Shown in pieces: positions 1-12,241 of a stretch of 64,000 nt of DNA. Origin of the DNA: Lichenostomus cassidix (Eukaryota; Chordata; Aves; Passeriformes; Meliphagidae); NCBI GenBank assembly GCA_008360975.2, contig CM039211.1, positions 65,438,565-65,502,564 of the forward strand, read 5' to 3'. Positions within the stretch are counted from its first letter, which is position 1. The number at the start of each line of letters is the position of its first letter. The translations under genes were made by a program, and so were the position numbers. A model generated the notes under the pieces. The model had not been told where the DNA came from, ran no database searches, and saw only the letters and a list, made by a program, of their open reading frames with translations.

Positions 1-655
1 AAGGTCAATCATCCCATGACTCTACAACAGCAGAGTTCCCAAGTGAGGCCCCTCAAGCTCTCCTGGCCCACTGCAGGGAGCTGTGCCACCATGTCCTTCT
101 GAGTGCATGGGTGAATGGATGTGAGCACCCCATAGCAAGTGCAGTGTGACTGCTGCCAGATTGGATCTATAATTGAGTCTCCGCTGTAAGTGTGGTAAAC
201 TCTCTCAAATCACTTTACAAATGTTAAATTAGTCAATTAGGTTAAGTGCTGCCAAAACATTTAGACAGAAACCAGTGAGCAAGTCTGACACTGAAGCACA
301 GAATCAGCCCCACCTAGGATCTATCAGTAGTTTAGAAAGCAACGGGTAACCCTGTGAACTCTTTGATTCAATCAGGAGGTCTCCCTACAACTTTTCCATC
401 TCCAGTCTCCATGTAAATAATTCTAAATTTATTCTAGCCCATGTTTTCCTCACTGTGTTTTGCCCATGCACAAAGCAATCAAGTGAACCTTGCCATCAAA
501 CTTCATTAAATCGCACTTTTGAAAACAGATATTAAATCTGCTTTTGCCAATACATGTGGCAGTGACTCCTAATTGACTTAAAGCATTAATCTGTAGCTCC
601 CCAACCCCTCAGGGATGCACAGGGGACCTGTGCAGGGCAGGGACAGAGATCTTAC

Positions 656-1584
656 AGGGTTGCACGCCAGTTGTTTCCAAGATCGGGCGCACGAGATCTC
701 AGGAGCCACATGGTCTTCAAAACTTCCTTTCCATCATCATCCACAAAGCACTGGCCCGTGAAAACACTGATGGAGTCTGTGGGGACAGGACAGGACAGGA
801 GGTGGTCAAGGTGGCAGGTCAGTGTCTGTCCCAGCACAGGCAACACCAGAACCCTGATGTACCTAACCTGTGGGGCCAGAGGGGATGGGGAAAGCAGGCA
901 GGAGGACTCAGAGGGCTGAGGGTGTCTCATGGAGATGGGCAGACAGTGCAGGATTCAGCCTCTGCTTCATCTCCTGCACCCTGGGACTGGGAGCTGACAG
1001 CAAGCAAGCAGCTCCAGGGACAAGGATGGGGGAGCCTCAGGGACAGCAGAGGGGAGGGAGAATAGTGGGGATAGTGCAGGGGAAGGCAGGGAATCAGCAA
1101 GGCCACTGCAGGGAGGGCAGAAGAGCTTCAAGGACATCACAGGGAGGGCAGGGGAGGTCTGGTGACACAGGAAACATGATAAGAAGCTATGTAGCACCTG
1201 TAAAGTTCCAGTGGACAGTGAATCCAAAGGCGGGCTGGTTCACCTTAATTAGGTGGTGCTGGGACCCCAGCAGTGGTGATGGCACAATCTTTAGTGGGAC
1301 AGTTGACACAGCTGTGTAGTAGATGCCAGTGAAGTCACCATTTGCATTTACAGTAGAAATGGTCATGTTGGAGCCCAGGTCGTTCTTCCAGGTCCCGGTC
1401 AGGATGCACTAGAGAGGAGAGAACTCAGCACTGGTGCCACAGCACAGCCTGCAGCCACAGCTCCCTGCCCATCCTGCCCACCCTACCCTGTGCATCCTAC
1501 CCCTGGTGGTACCTTTTCCACAGAGACACTGTGAGCCCCCAGGGCCAGGAAGAGGACCAGCAGGAAGGGAGTTGCTTGCACCAT
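656..1584 (-). CDS. AVD: Avidin-like gene copy A, exons 1-3 (exon 4 lies outside the window)
   Basis: Secreted biotin-binding protein of the avidin family (egg white, biotin sequestration). Exons on the minus strand are 1513-1584 (72 nt, signal peptide starting MVQATPFLL), 1198-1408 (211 nt) and 656-776 (121 nt). All have GT/AG borders and the sizes match avidin. Exon 2 starts at the first disulphide Cys and encodes the LGSNMT glycosylation site, Tyr33 and Thr35 equivalents, and HWNF with the Trp70 equivalent. Exon 3 has VFTGQCF with the second Cys, TMWLLR (Trp97) and NNW (Trp110). No stop interrupts these exons. By analogy with copies B and C, exon 4 would lie about 1.1 kb further on, before base 1. 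The start is the ATG directly after a conserved TATA-like box and short leader. Family identification is firm. Whether it is avidin itself or an avidin-related paralog cannot be settled here. Confidence 0.9.
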
Positions 1585-1661
1585 CTCTGCAGCAGGCAGA
1601 CAGCTGATGTACCTGGGGATGTGCTCCTTGCAGCTCTCTGCTGATTCTCCTGCTCCCTCTG

Positions 1662-1669
1662 CTTTTTAT
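1662..1669 (-). promoter_or_regulatory. TATA-like box of avidin copy A
   Basis: Minus-strand ATAAAAAG lies 78 bp upstream of the ATG and is conserved at the same spacing in copies B and C. Confidence 0.55.
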
Positions 1670-1998
1670 TGCTGTGAGGTGGGTGGGTGGTACCCAGGCT
1701 GTGGGTGGCAGCTCTGGCCAGGGCATTGTGCAATCTGGTTGTTCCTAAATTTACCAGCCATCAGAGGTGTTGGTGACAGCTGATATTCCCAGAAAGCCTT
1801 TGTTCCAACACAAATGCAGGTGGACAGCCCAGGTGAGATGCGCCAGCATCCTGGTACCACAGCATCCCTCCAACCTCACTACAGTGATCCTAAGGGAGAG
1901 CTTCTTTGCATCTCTGTCCCTCTGCATTGGCTGTGGGCTCTGATATGGGAAGACCCCAGCAGGTACAGGGGGGTCGCATCTGGCAGCTTCCTCTTGCT

Positions 1999-2261
1999 TG
2001 TTGCTGTTGAGCCGCTAGCAGAGAAAAGGATTCCAGTTCTCAGTGTAGCAAGAAAAGGCGTTTATTATTTTGATTTCCATATATATATATAGACTTTTCA
2101 GAGGTCGCCCAGATTGGTCAGCCAGAAACCTCCCCCTAGGCCCAATTGGCCACGCCTGAACTGTCCAAATCTCGGGACACTGTTTGAAAAACATCCAGAC
2201 TTTATCTTTGTTTATGAAATACAGCAGAATGTTCTCACGAGAAAGACCTGTGCTAGCCACA
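1999..2261 (-). mobile_element. Solo LTR (263 bp), same family as 20745-21008
   Basis: Unit 2 lacks this block at the equivalent point (near 18,890). The element has TG...CA ends and about 5 bp of flanking duplication (TTGCT on both sides). In minus orientation it carries a TATATATATA promoter stretch. It is nearly collinear with the plus-oriented LTR at 20745-21008. The size and family resemble short alpharetrovirus-like LTRs; that affiliation is inference. Confidence 0.8.
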
Positions 2262-2468
2262 TTGCTAGGTAACATTATTCCTCTGTGCAGAAATACTCCC
2301 CTGGGGAGTGAAGAACAGACCATTTGTCACCCACTGGCAGCACTGGGGCAGCATGGTGATCTGCTGGAGAATGGCCACAGTGGGGAGGACTGGCTGCTTC
2401 CTACCTGCCAGCCCTGATAGCTGTTGAGTATTAAGGGAGCACTTTGGTACAAAAAAAGCTCTCATGTG

Positions 2469-3193
2469 TGATTCAAAGGAATCTACAGTGAGGTACTGTA
2501 AAGTAAAGCAGACCTTTATTGGCCTGGCCAGGGGACCATGCAATGGTTAACACCCCCTTGTGCATGTCTGCCATGCTCACTTTGCAAAGGTTATTTATGC
2601 ATTTGTAAATTCAGCATTCACCCTACTTTTGTTCATTTATCTACAAGTGCGGTGTTAAGGGTTGGGTTCTTACATAACTTGTAGCTTCCTTATCTTAGAG
2701 TTACAGACACGGCATGCTATACATTTATTGCACACTTATTTACTAATACACAGACCTAATTTTACTACTAAACACTTTGTTGTTCTATTAGTTATACTTC
2801 ATCTATAATTGTGTATTGGTTGTGTTTCTATTTCCTACTACATATAAAAATTACATTTTGCTACACTTTTGTGATGATTCTTTTTCTCACTTGTCAGTAA
2901 GAGTAGCTTCCTTCCCCTATAGTATGCTTCTCTCTTATTGCTTAGCCCACAGGGTGGGGGGCTAGGTCTTTGTTTTGCAAGAAAGTGGTTAGTCATGCCT
3001 ACAAGCTCCCGTTCCTTTCTTATCATCCTAACACCTTCTAGGGTTAGGCCTCTTTGGCTTACAAAAGCAGTTTTATCTTTGCGGAAGCAGTTGTGGTTAA
3101 GCATAGCGGCTAGCACTTAATGATTATTATTCTATACTTTAGCCAATGTTGCTGGTATATTGAGGTGCTTATCTTAAAAGAGTCTTGTGTTGC
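2469..3193 (-). repeat. 3' LTR of the ERV
   Basis: Collinear with 12242-12975. The left end is TGATTCAAAGG, matching TGTTTCAAAGG of the other LTR. Minus-strand AATAAA lies at 2515-2520. A purine-rich tract precedes it on the internal side near 3200-3215. The right edge is approximate. Confidence 0.85.
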
Positions 3194-5271
3194 AAGTTCT
3201 CCCTTCTCTTATAACTTCTGCAAATTCTTTTGCAATTGTGATGTTATCCATACTTGAGATTGTAAGGTCCATATTTTTCACCACATCCATAGATTTACAC
3301 CTGTAAGGTCTATGGTTGTTAGTAACAAAATTAAACTTGGGTGGATCAAGAAATTAAACAACTGGGTTGTTTTAGGTGATTGAATCCATTCAGGAAAAAT
3401 GTCCCACCAGTGGTGTTCCTTTGTTTTTCCGCTGGAATCCACTATTTCCCTGATTCATTCAAGATCATGTTTGGCAGTCAATATTGCTCTTTGACTGGTT
3501 TCTTTAACATGTATTGCCATAGCATCCAGGTCTGGATGTTGGAGCATCTGGTTTAAGATACTATAGTCCATTCCTGTCCTCGCAGTACAGGCGATTTTTG
3601 TGGGTTTGGTAATTGTTGTGGTTTGTATACAAATGTTGCCAGTACACGAGAAGATACTACATTTAGTAACATCATGTGTACTTTCAATTTTTATGTCATG
3701 TTTGTAAAGCCAAAGGCGTGACCAATTGTTGAAAATATGCATGTTACAACTACTGCCTGATTCGTTGGTATATAGAAGGTAGTTATGTGGTGATCCTGTG
3801 TGGCAGTCCATGGCTGCAAGTTGCAGCAATAAAGGGACAGATCGCAGGGGGATGGGACAGCCTGTGCTGTTCAGGTCATGGTAACTGAAAGGATCAAAAC
3901 AGTGAGCCCCTGCAGCAGAAGAATTAGCTATGCTCCAGAGAAGAAGATCATTGGCCTGGAGCTCTCCCCTGCCTTTTCTCCCTTATATGGATTTGTTTCT
4001 AGAAGAGTCTCCTTTGTTTCTCCTTGAGTTGTGTATTATTGGTTCATTTGAATTCTGTACCCTCCCCCTTTATGCTACTATTAGTCTGTACCCCTGTCCC
4101 TCTTTCCTCTGACAGTCCCGGTTGGATCTGCGAGCCAAACCACTCCCCTTTTCCTTCCCCATATAATCCCTTGTCACTGGTTGTTCCTGGCCTTGCTGCC
4201 TCCGGACCTCCAGACCCTTTGCCCGTCCCCACCTCTCCATCCTGCCTCTCCGTCCCCGGACCCTTACCCGATGGACCTACAATAAACCACTGGAAGACCG
4301 CAAGCAGCCTGGCTGCGCATTCTTTCGCCGCCCGCGCTCCTCTGCCTCTTGTCCCCTTCCACCAGACCGCACGGCATCTACAACAGTCCTGATTCCATTC
4401 TGATCTCTTTTTCAACGTCACTGTTTCCTCTCCCTCTGTCATCTCTCTTGGCTCGATTACTCTAAATAGAGATACTATATTTTCTCCTTCATCCAGGAGG
4501 ACTGTTCCCAATGGTCTTGAATAGCCAGAACTTTGCAGAGGTTCCCCATCAAAATTGAAGCCAAAAGAATTATTTATAAATATGGGAAGATGTGAGTCTT
4601 TTGGGGTTTTATAGTTACAGACTGTCCCCACAGGATCATTTGCTGTGGGTTTCTCACTCATTCTATCAGGGACTGATATCAGCAATTGATTCTATCAGTG
4701 ATTGTGGGACCTGTGATTCTTTCAGGAGTAAGGTGACACTCCTATGGGCCTGTCTCCACTGTCTAACTTCCATAGTATATCCTGTACAATAGAGGATCAC
4801 CTCATGGGTGAAAGTAAAATCACAAGTACATGTTTCTTTGTGAATGCAGGTTATGAAAGATAAGCAGTGACTCATGTTTGCAGCATCTATTATATGAAAT
4901 TATATTAGAGCTATTGGATAGCACAATTTCCTGGGCTTAAAGTTACATCTTATCGTTACTGAATCACATTCTTGTATTTGGAATGGAGAATTCTGTGCTT
5001 TCCTTTCCCGCTCACCTTTTACAATTTTTGTTTCACCTACCATCAGTACAGTAGTAATTTTCTTAAAAACCTGTCCCCAGCGGTCTGTGTTGCTCAGGCC
5101 TGAGTTTCTATCATATCTGTATTCTTTCCAATCATTCCAGTTCAGCCATGATTTTTCATGTTCTATTTCCATGTGCTCAACACATTTCCAGTTCTGTCCA
5201 TTCATCCATGCAATCACCAGCAGCAGCGCTTTAATGTTGAAGAGGTTGGTCCTGTTAGTTCCATCTGCCAT
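3194..5271 (-). pseudogene. env: ERV env remnant
   Basis: Envelope-like minus-strand reading frames begin with a methionine at 5271, overlapping the end of pol by about 58 bp in another frame, as usual for gamma-type ERVs. They continue to 4386, are cut by an inserted LTR, and resume at about 3,960 down to 3,455, with a hydrophobic C-terminal piece near 3,300. Several cysteines and N-glycosylation sequons are visible. Stops and frame changes make it non-functional. The exact env subtype was not recognised. Confidence 0.65.
3970..4385 (+). mobile_element. LTR nested in ERV env, plus orientation
   Basis: A pyrimidine-rich block interrupts the env frames. It has a TATA-like stretch (ccatataatccc), AATAAA at 4281-4286, then a GC-rich region ending ...CTACAACA at 4385. 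It shares the ttattggttc block and the cattctttcgcc block with the LTR at 6633-7142, so both belong to one family. The left edge is not resolved and no target duplication was confirmed. Confidence 0.7.
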
Positions 5272-8200
5272 TGTCTTTCAGGTGCTTTTTTCATCCTGGA
5301 GTAATGGATCCAAGAGGGTAGTTCATGGGTTTTTACAGCTGTGAAGGTGGTTAAAAGGACCTGGAAGGATCCTTGGCATATCTCCTCCAGGGTATTTCCT
5401 GCAAAGGATTTAACAAAAATCGAGTCTCCAGGTTTATGAGGGTGTATGGGTTGATCCAGACCCCTCGCCCTGGTTCCGGCCACTCTCTTAGATATTTGAT
5501 CAATATGTTTTCCCAGTAAGATTAGATTATCTGTTAGATGCCATTCTCCCATTTGGTGAAGGTCTTCACCACAATACTGAGTTTGGTATTATCTCCCATA
5601 CAGCATTTCAAATGGACTGAGTCCTTCTTTGTGCTGTGCTTTAGTTCTTATTCTCAATAAAGCAAGGGGCAGAGCTTGATGCCAATGTAAATTTGTTTCT
5701 TGGCATATTTTAGTCAGTTGTTGTTTGATCAAGTGATTCATTTTCTCTACTTGGCCACTTGCTTGTGGTCTATAAGGGGCATGTAGTTGCCAATCTGTGC
5801 CAAGTATTTTATTGATCTCTTTAACTATGACAGCACAGAAGTGCGATCCTCTATTAGAAGATATGGTTGCAGGTACCCCAAATCAGGGAATGATTTGATT
5901 TAGTAAAGTTATAAAGACCTCCCCTGCTTTATTGGTTTGACATGTAAAGGCATCTGGCCAACCAGAGAAAGTGTTGGTGAGTACCAAAAGGTATCAGCAT
6001 CCCCCTTTTCTGGGCAATTCTGAAAAGTCAATTTGCCACTGTTGCCCTGGGAATTCACCTTTTCCTATAGTTTCCAGCTGGATCTTGTTAGTGGTCTGTG
6101 GGTTATTCCACATACACACGTCGCACTGTTTAGTGACCTGCTGTAGTCTAGTGTATAAATGCTTTCCTCCTGTTTTCTTGGTTAGGCCACTATACAACGC
6201 AACTGCGCCCCAGTGAGTCCTATTATGTTCTTCCGGTACTATTTTCCACAATATCCTACTTGGTACTACAGTTTGTCCACTAGAGATAATATAAAAATTG
6301 GTTTTTAACTGACCATTTAAATCTTGTATAGGTTTAAGGTCTTCCTTTGAATAGGGTATATTAGTGTTCCAAGTTATGGGCTTAATATCTGGTATCAGGG
6401 CCAATGCCTGTACCTGTTCTTTATCTGCTGTCTTTTTGGTGTGTAAATCTGCCAATTGATTTCCCATCTCCTGTTCCCTGTTACCTTTTTGATGTCCTTT
6501 ACAAAGCATAATTGCTACTTCTAAGGGTAGGTTGACAGCATCTAATAGTCGTAGGATTTTGTTACCATGCCTAATTTGTTTTCCATGTGATGTTAGAAGT
6601 CCCCTCTCATTCTATACGGCTTCATAGGCATGTGTAGCAATGTGGGTTTTTAGGATTCCGTGTGGCTTTCCTTTGTTCCCCTGCTCTGTATGTTATTGGT
6701 TCTTTTTGAAATATGCATCCTGCTGTATCTGAAATCTATTGGTGTGTTCCCCTTGCCTGTCTTCCCTTCAGACCTCCTGGGACTGGCTCCAGGGGAGACA
6801 GTCCCTCCCCTTTCCTTTCCCTTATAAGCCGATGCCTGCGTCAGGGGTCTCCATCTTCAAGCCGGCCAGCTCTTACTCCCATCCCCCGCTTTGCTCCCCC
6901 TTTCCCATCCCTGCACCCCGCCTAGTGACCCTAATAAACCCCCCTGGCAGACCTGGAGATGGAGTCCAGTTCATTCTTTCGCCTTACTTTGCTTCCTGCT
7001 GAATTTATGTGGCCAGAGACCCAAGCCACGCTGAGCGCACCCCGGAAGCCACCCGGCCCGAACTCGGTGGAGATACGCGCCCCAGGGACCTCATTTTGGG
7101 GGGCTGCCGGCTCCTGCCGCCCTCCCGCAGAGACATACATCAGGCATGTAACACACCAAATGCATATCTTGAATCCTTGCAGATGTTAATAATTTTTCCT
7201 TCTGCCAGTTCCAGTGCAGAGATCAAAGCAATGATCTTTGCCTTTTGAGCTGAAGTTCCTGCAGGAAGGCGTTGGGCTTCAATTACCATTTTAGTAGTGG
7301 TGATTGCACATCCTGCCTTTCAGGTCCTGTTTTTGACAAAGCTGCTTCCATCAGTATACTATGTTTCCTCAGCTTCTTCTAAAGGTGTTTCTTTCAGGTC
7401 TGGTCAGCTGGAATAAATTATTTCCATGGTCTCTACACAATTGTGTGCTACGAGATCCCAGGTTGCTGATGTTTCACTGAGGAAAGAAGCTGGATTCACA
7501 ATGTTAGTTGTGATGATGTTCACATCATCTTGCTCCGCTAGTATGGCTTCGTACTTAAGGAACTGAGAGAGAGACAACCAGTGCCACCTTTTTGCTCCAG
7601 TACAGCCGCTACCATGTGCAAGAATAATAACATCAGTTATTTTCTGTCCCAGTGTGAATTTTTGGGCTTCCTCTATGTTGAGTGCCACAACAGCAACTGC
7701 CCTGTGGCACCCCAGCTATCCTTTGCTTACTTCATGTAGTTGTTTTGAGAAGTAGGCTACTGCCCTGCAGTATGGCCCTATTTGTTTTGTCAATACCCCT
7801 AGGGCTGTGCCTTGGTGTTCACGGGAAAACAACCAAAAGGGCTTTGTCACATCAGGAAGGCCTAAAGCCAGTGCCCTCATCAATTCCTGTATAAGCTGGG
7901 TAAATGATCTTTTAGTCTCTCCAGTCCAGGCCAAGTGTTTACTTTCATTTTTTAGTGTATTATGTAAGGGTCTTACATGAAGTCCGTAGTTACAGATCCA
8001 TAATAGGCACCATCCTGTCATACCTAAAATGGTTCCGAGTTCTTTCACCATCTGTGATTGGGGAGTTTGAAATGGCTTCCTTTCGGTCTCATCCCAGCTC
8101 TCATCCATAGCACTGTCATATCCTAGGTATACTACTTGTTTTCTTGTGATCTGGGTTTTGTGTTGGGAAACTTTATATCCATTAAGTCCCAACAAATTGA

Positions 8201-9190
8201 GTAAACTTACTGTCCATTTGTTGCACTTCTGTTTTGGTTGCAATCAGGAGATCATCTATGTACTGCAATAATACTCCAGTTTCCGTTGGTGATACCAACT
8301 TCTCCAAATCCTTTGCTAGTTGTTTTCCAAAGAGGGTTGGACTGGTTTTGGATCCTCATGGTAACATGGTCCACGTCACTGTGGGTCACCGTGGATTACT
8401 ATTTCTGGGTTTTCGCACTCGAAAGCAAAAAGCTTTTGGCTGTCTGGGGCCAGAGGCAGGCAGAAAAAGGCATCTTTTAAATCTAAAACAATAAACCACA
8501 CTATTTGTAATTTAATTTGTTTAACGTTGTGTACGGATTTGCTACTACTGTGTGGAGATCTTCAGTTATTTTGTTGATGGCTCTTAAATCTTGGACTAAT
8601 GTATAATTTACCCCTTCTGGTTTTTTTATTAGTAATTCTGGGGTATTATATTCTGATTCACATTCCGCTATTAATTTGTATTTCAAAAAGTCATCTATAA
8701 GTGGTTTAATACCTTTAAGAGCTTTTAATTTTAGGGGACATTGTTTTATACCTACCAGTCCCATACCAGGTGTTAATTTATTCATAATTGGGTTTGCATT
8801 TTTAGCTTTTCTGGGTTTTCCACTTGCCAACACTGCAGGATACTCTTGGTTTAATATTTCTTGGGGCATTATAGTCTCAACCTAAGGTGTTGTTAGGGCA
8901 AGACTTAAAATATTAATGAATTTGTCATATTTTAATTTAAATTGCACCTAACTGGCTTTGAGTTCAATGTAGCTTCCAGATTTTCCAACAAATCTTTGCC
9001 TAATAATGATTTTGGAGCATCTGGCATGTACAGGAATTTATGTATGCCAATGCTCTTTCCCAATTTATATTTGAGTGGCTTCAGAAAGTGAGCTTTCTGT
9101 AGTTGGCCAGTCACCCCAAAAACATTCACAGAAGTTTCATCCTGTAAAGACAAACATTGGTTTAATACTGAATAAGTAGCACCCATGTTG
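5214..9190 (-). pseudogene. pol: ERV pro-pol remnant (protease, RT, RNase H, integrase)
   Basis: Read from high to low coordinates. The protease lies at 9190-8932; its expected DTGA active site reads NMGA, so the catalytic Asp is lost. Reverse transcriptase (8869 to about 7700) has VQDLRAIN and YIDDLL motifs. RNase H follows at about 7690-6500 and is split by an LTR. The integrase has an H..H..C..C zinc region near 6250-6120 and the first catalytic Asp in WQIDF near 6030. A later core motif near 5850 reads SNRGSHF where SDRGSHF would be expected. In-frame stops occur, for example near 5592 and 5888. Not functional. Confidence 0.85.
6633..7142 (+). mobile_element. Solo LTR nested in ERV RNase H (510 bp)
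   Basis: Starts TGTAGC, ends ACATCA and is flanked by the perfect 6-bp duplication GGCATG (6627-6632 and 7143-7148). The RNase H reading frame resumes on the far side. It contains a TATA-like cttataagcc, AATAAA at 6933-6938 and a GC-rich 3' part. It inserted after the host ERV. Confidence 0.9.
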
Positions 9191-9323
9191 ATTGAGAATT
9201 CTAATTGTTTTTTCTTGTTTTCCCAGCTCCATTGTAACCAGCGGGTCTGGTAGGTGGGGATCCACCGGTACCTTTCAATCTTCTTGCAGCTCTGCGAGTA
9301 AGGGAAGAGGATTATGTGAAGGG

Positions 9324-10858
9324 TTACTTTTGTCCTTCCTGTTTACAAAAAGGCACGTTGGTTGATAGCCAGCCCAGGCAAGGGATTTCTTGCCACAGCC
9401 TGTCTCCCCCTTCGTCCCCAAATACCTCCAAGCCTTGGCCTAACAAGCCCCTACTGCCTGTTCCGTGTTCTCCCAGAGCTGCAATAGTTACACTGGCTAA
9501 GGCTTTACTTAATTTTCTTTTTTTTCCAGGAGATCCCTGTTTTGATATACTTGCCACGATTCTTTAATTAATTTCTCTAGGTTCCTTTGGTCCTCATCTT
9601 TCATTCCTTGCAGCTTTTCTCGAATGTCATCTGAGGACTGCCCAAGGTATAGGGAAATTAATTGTTGCTTTCCCTGTTCCCCTAAGGGCTCTGGGGTAGT
9701 ATACTTCCAAATTGCTTCCCATAATCTACCAAGAAACTCTGTAGGAGTTTCTGTTGTGTTCAGTTTTATTGCATACAGATCCCCCAGTTCACAGATTTAG
9801 GTATGCATTTTCCAACCTGAATTTAATCCACCCCCGGTAGCTTTTTAATAGCTGGTAATGATCTGGGTTATTACAGTCCCATCTAGGCTTTTGTGTGAGC
9901 ACATAATCGTCTATGGTGCCTTGCAAAGTCTGTGCAGCAATCTCTGCCTGAACATGGGTTCTGGCTGCCTTTAAAACAAGTTCTCTTTCTGTATCGGTGT
10001 AATGCATCTGGCATCAAATCAATATCTTCCAATGCTTTTACAAAACCTCCAAACCTTTTTGCTATTCCTGATGAGTCATCCCAGTATATTTTAGCTATCT
10101 CTTTCCAGCTATCCAAATCCCTCATTGAAAAGTTCACTTTTAGCCCCATTGGCCCTGTGAGTCTAGCAGCCTCTCTCAGAGGGCCTGCAAAACCTCTCAA
10201 GCAGGCACCCAAGTCTCAGGAGAAACCGAGCAGATCCTCAGTTTCCCTCGAGTTCGCCTGCTCAGAGGTGAAAATTATGGTAAAAGGGAAGCCCAGTATC
10301 TTCCTCTTTCCATCTGCCTTCCCCTTTCTGGGGATGGCTGGGGAGAAAATTCATTTTCTTTTCCCCCATCTACCCCAGGTGAACTGACAAGGTCTTCAAT
10401 TCTCTCTTCAGGCTGCTCATTTTGATATTTTAGGCAATGCTTTCCTATGGAACATGCTGAGCAACATCATGTCAGTTTTCCTATTCTCCATTTCAAATGA
10501 TCTTTTTCTACAGTTAAAATAAAAGGGTCTCTTGGAGCTAAATTAATACCACGCTCCTTTTGCCACTCAGGGTGGTCCATGAGTTCAAAGAACATGTCTG
10601 CATACACCAATTCATCCCATTTTGCCTCTCTACATAAAAACAAGATGAGTTGTAGTAAAGTATTATAGTTTAATATTTCATTCTCTGGCCACTTCTCCCC
10701 TCCCTCAGATCTGTAAATTGGCCACCACCAGTTACAGTACTTGATAAGAGTCTTTTTATCAACAGTTCTCCCTGGTGCCCCCCAGTTTCTTTCCAGTGGT
10801 TTAGTATGCTTCCCAATGGGCTTTTGGCCACTAAATCTTGGCTATGTTTGTTTCCCAT
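9324..10858 (-). pseudogene. gag: ERV gag remnant
   Basis: Matrix starts at ATG 10858 with MGNKHS (a myristoylation-type start) and an SPLGSILNHWKE stretch like gamma-type matrix. The capsid part at about 10,210-9,790 contains TERELVLKAAR and other p30-like features. A nucleocapsid-like FCKQEG knuckle remnant lies near 9,345. Frames are interrupted between these pieces. Confidence 0.75.
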
Positions 10859-12241
10859 TTTACTCTCTTTTCACTTTGCTCCTCTCCAGCCGCTCCCCTC
10901 ACGGGCCTATGGAAATGTGGATTAGAGCTCCCACTCACATTGCACTTACTCATGTATCTCAGTCATGTCTCTTTGCTCTCACACAATCACTGTGGGACTC
11001 GTTTCACTCATTCCTGGCCATTTCCCTCATGGGATAACAGAAACACAAATTAGAGCTCCACACCCCCTGGGTGCTTAATTGCATGTCTCAGTCACTCACA
11101 CTGACATTCACTTTCAGCAACACAAGAAAAAATAAAATACAATTATAAAGCATCTTGCAGGGGTGCTGTAATAAAGAAAGGAAAGGGAAGAGAGGATAGC
11201 GTTATTGCTCTTACCACCCCAACAGAAGTCTAAAGTGGGAAACAACTTCATTTGATATAAGAAGAGAACCCTCCAATAAACCTCTTTATCAAGGTGATTA
11301 GAGCCAGTCCCTGTAATATTTCTAGTATTTCCTCTTTCACCACCTCATTCAACAATGATTCTTGAAGTACATATACTGCCCGCTCCTCAGAAATTCCCTC
11401 TTCCACACTAAACTGGTTTAATTCCTTCCTGCAGAGTACAGTACGTGATCTAACCAAAAATCACCAGAGGTTTTGTCCCACTGGCAGACTGGACAAAACC
11501 AACAAATCCTCTCTTTTGTGTTAAATTTTCCAGTGAACCCGCACTGTCTACAAAAGACGCATAGGAATATCAGATGGCGTTTTCCTCACAACTCACATCA
11601 CGAAGGGAACACTTTTCCCCTGCCCCTTCCACAGCTCCAGCTAGGCTTTCCTTTGCTTACGTTTCACACAGACAGGGGATGGCAGGGGATGGTTTAAAGC
11701 AAGTATAGACAAAGTAAATCACCAGGCATAATAAAATTGCCAGTTCAACCCCTAACCCAAATTCTGACCACAGCATAGTAGAAGCGTGTAAAATGACAAA
11801 GGCAATACCCGACAGAGTAACAAAATAGGCAATTATTGCTATGACGGCTCTGATACCAGTCTCCTAGAAGACAGAGAAAGTTCATTAATACATTTAATGA
11901 AAGAAGAAAAAGCAAACCATCAGGGGCCCGATGTGGAACTCCCTCCCAAGGGCTTAATACCACATTACCCACAAATATCTTAAAAGGTGCTAGCAAACCG
12001 ATATAGCTGCATCCTACGTATCGCTTATGGAGAGTATTACTTTAACTAGTTAGTTTAAAATCAGGTAAAGAATGCTTTCAAGTTTGCATACCTTGATGTC
12101 AGGATGTTGTCTGTCTCGACAACAATCCACCAGAGCGCAGGTGGTCTACCTGGAGAAGTCTCCAGAGGCACCTACTAGACCGTTCCCGGCTCCACGGGGT
12201 CCCACAGCTGAAAGGAGATTCTTCTGCCTGGCTCACCAAGC
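10859..12241 (-). other. ERV leader between 5' LTR and gag
   Basis: Internal sequence follows the 5' LTR. It begins GCTTGGTGAGCC; the expected primer-binding site could not be matched to a tRNA. A short open stretch at 11,248-11,457 has no recognised product. No gene is called. Confidence 0.5.
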
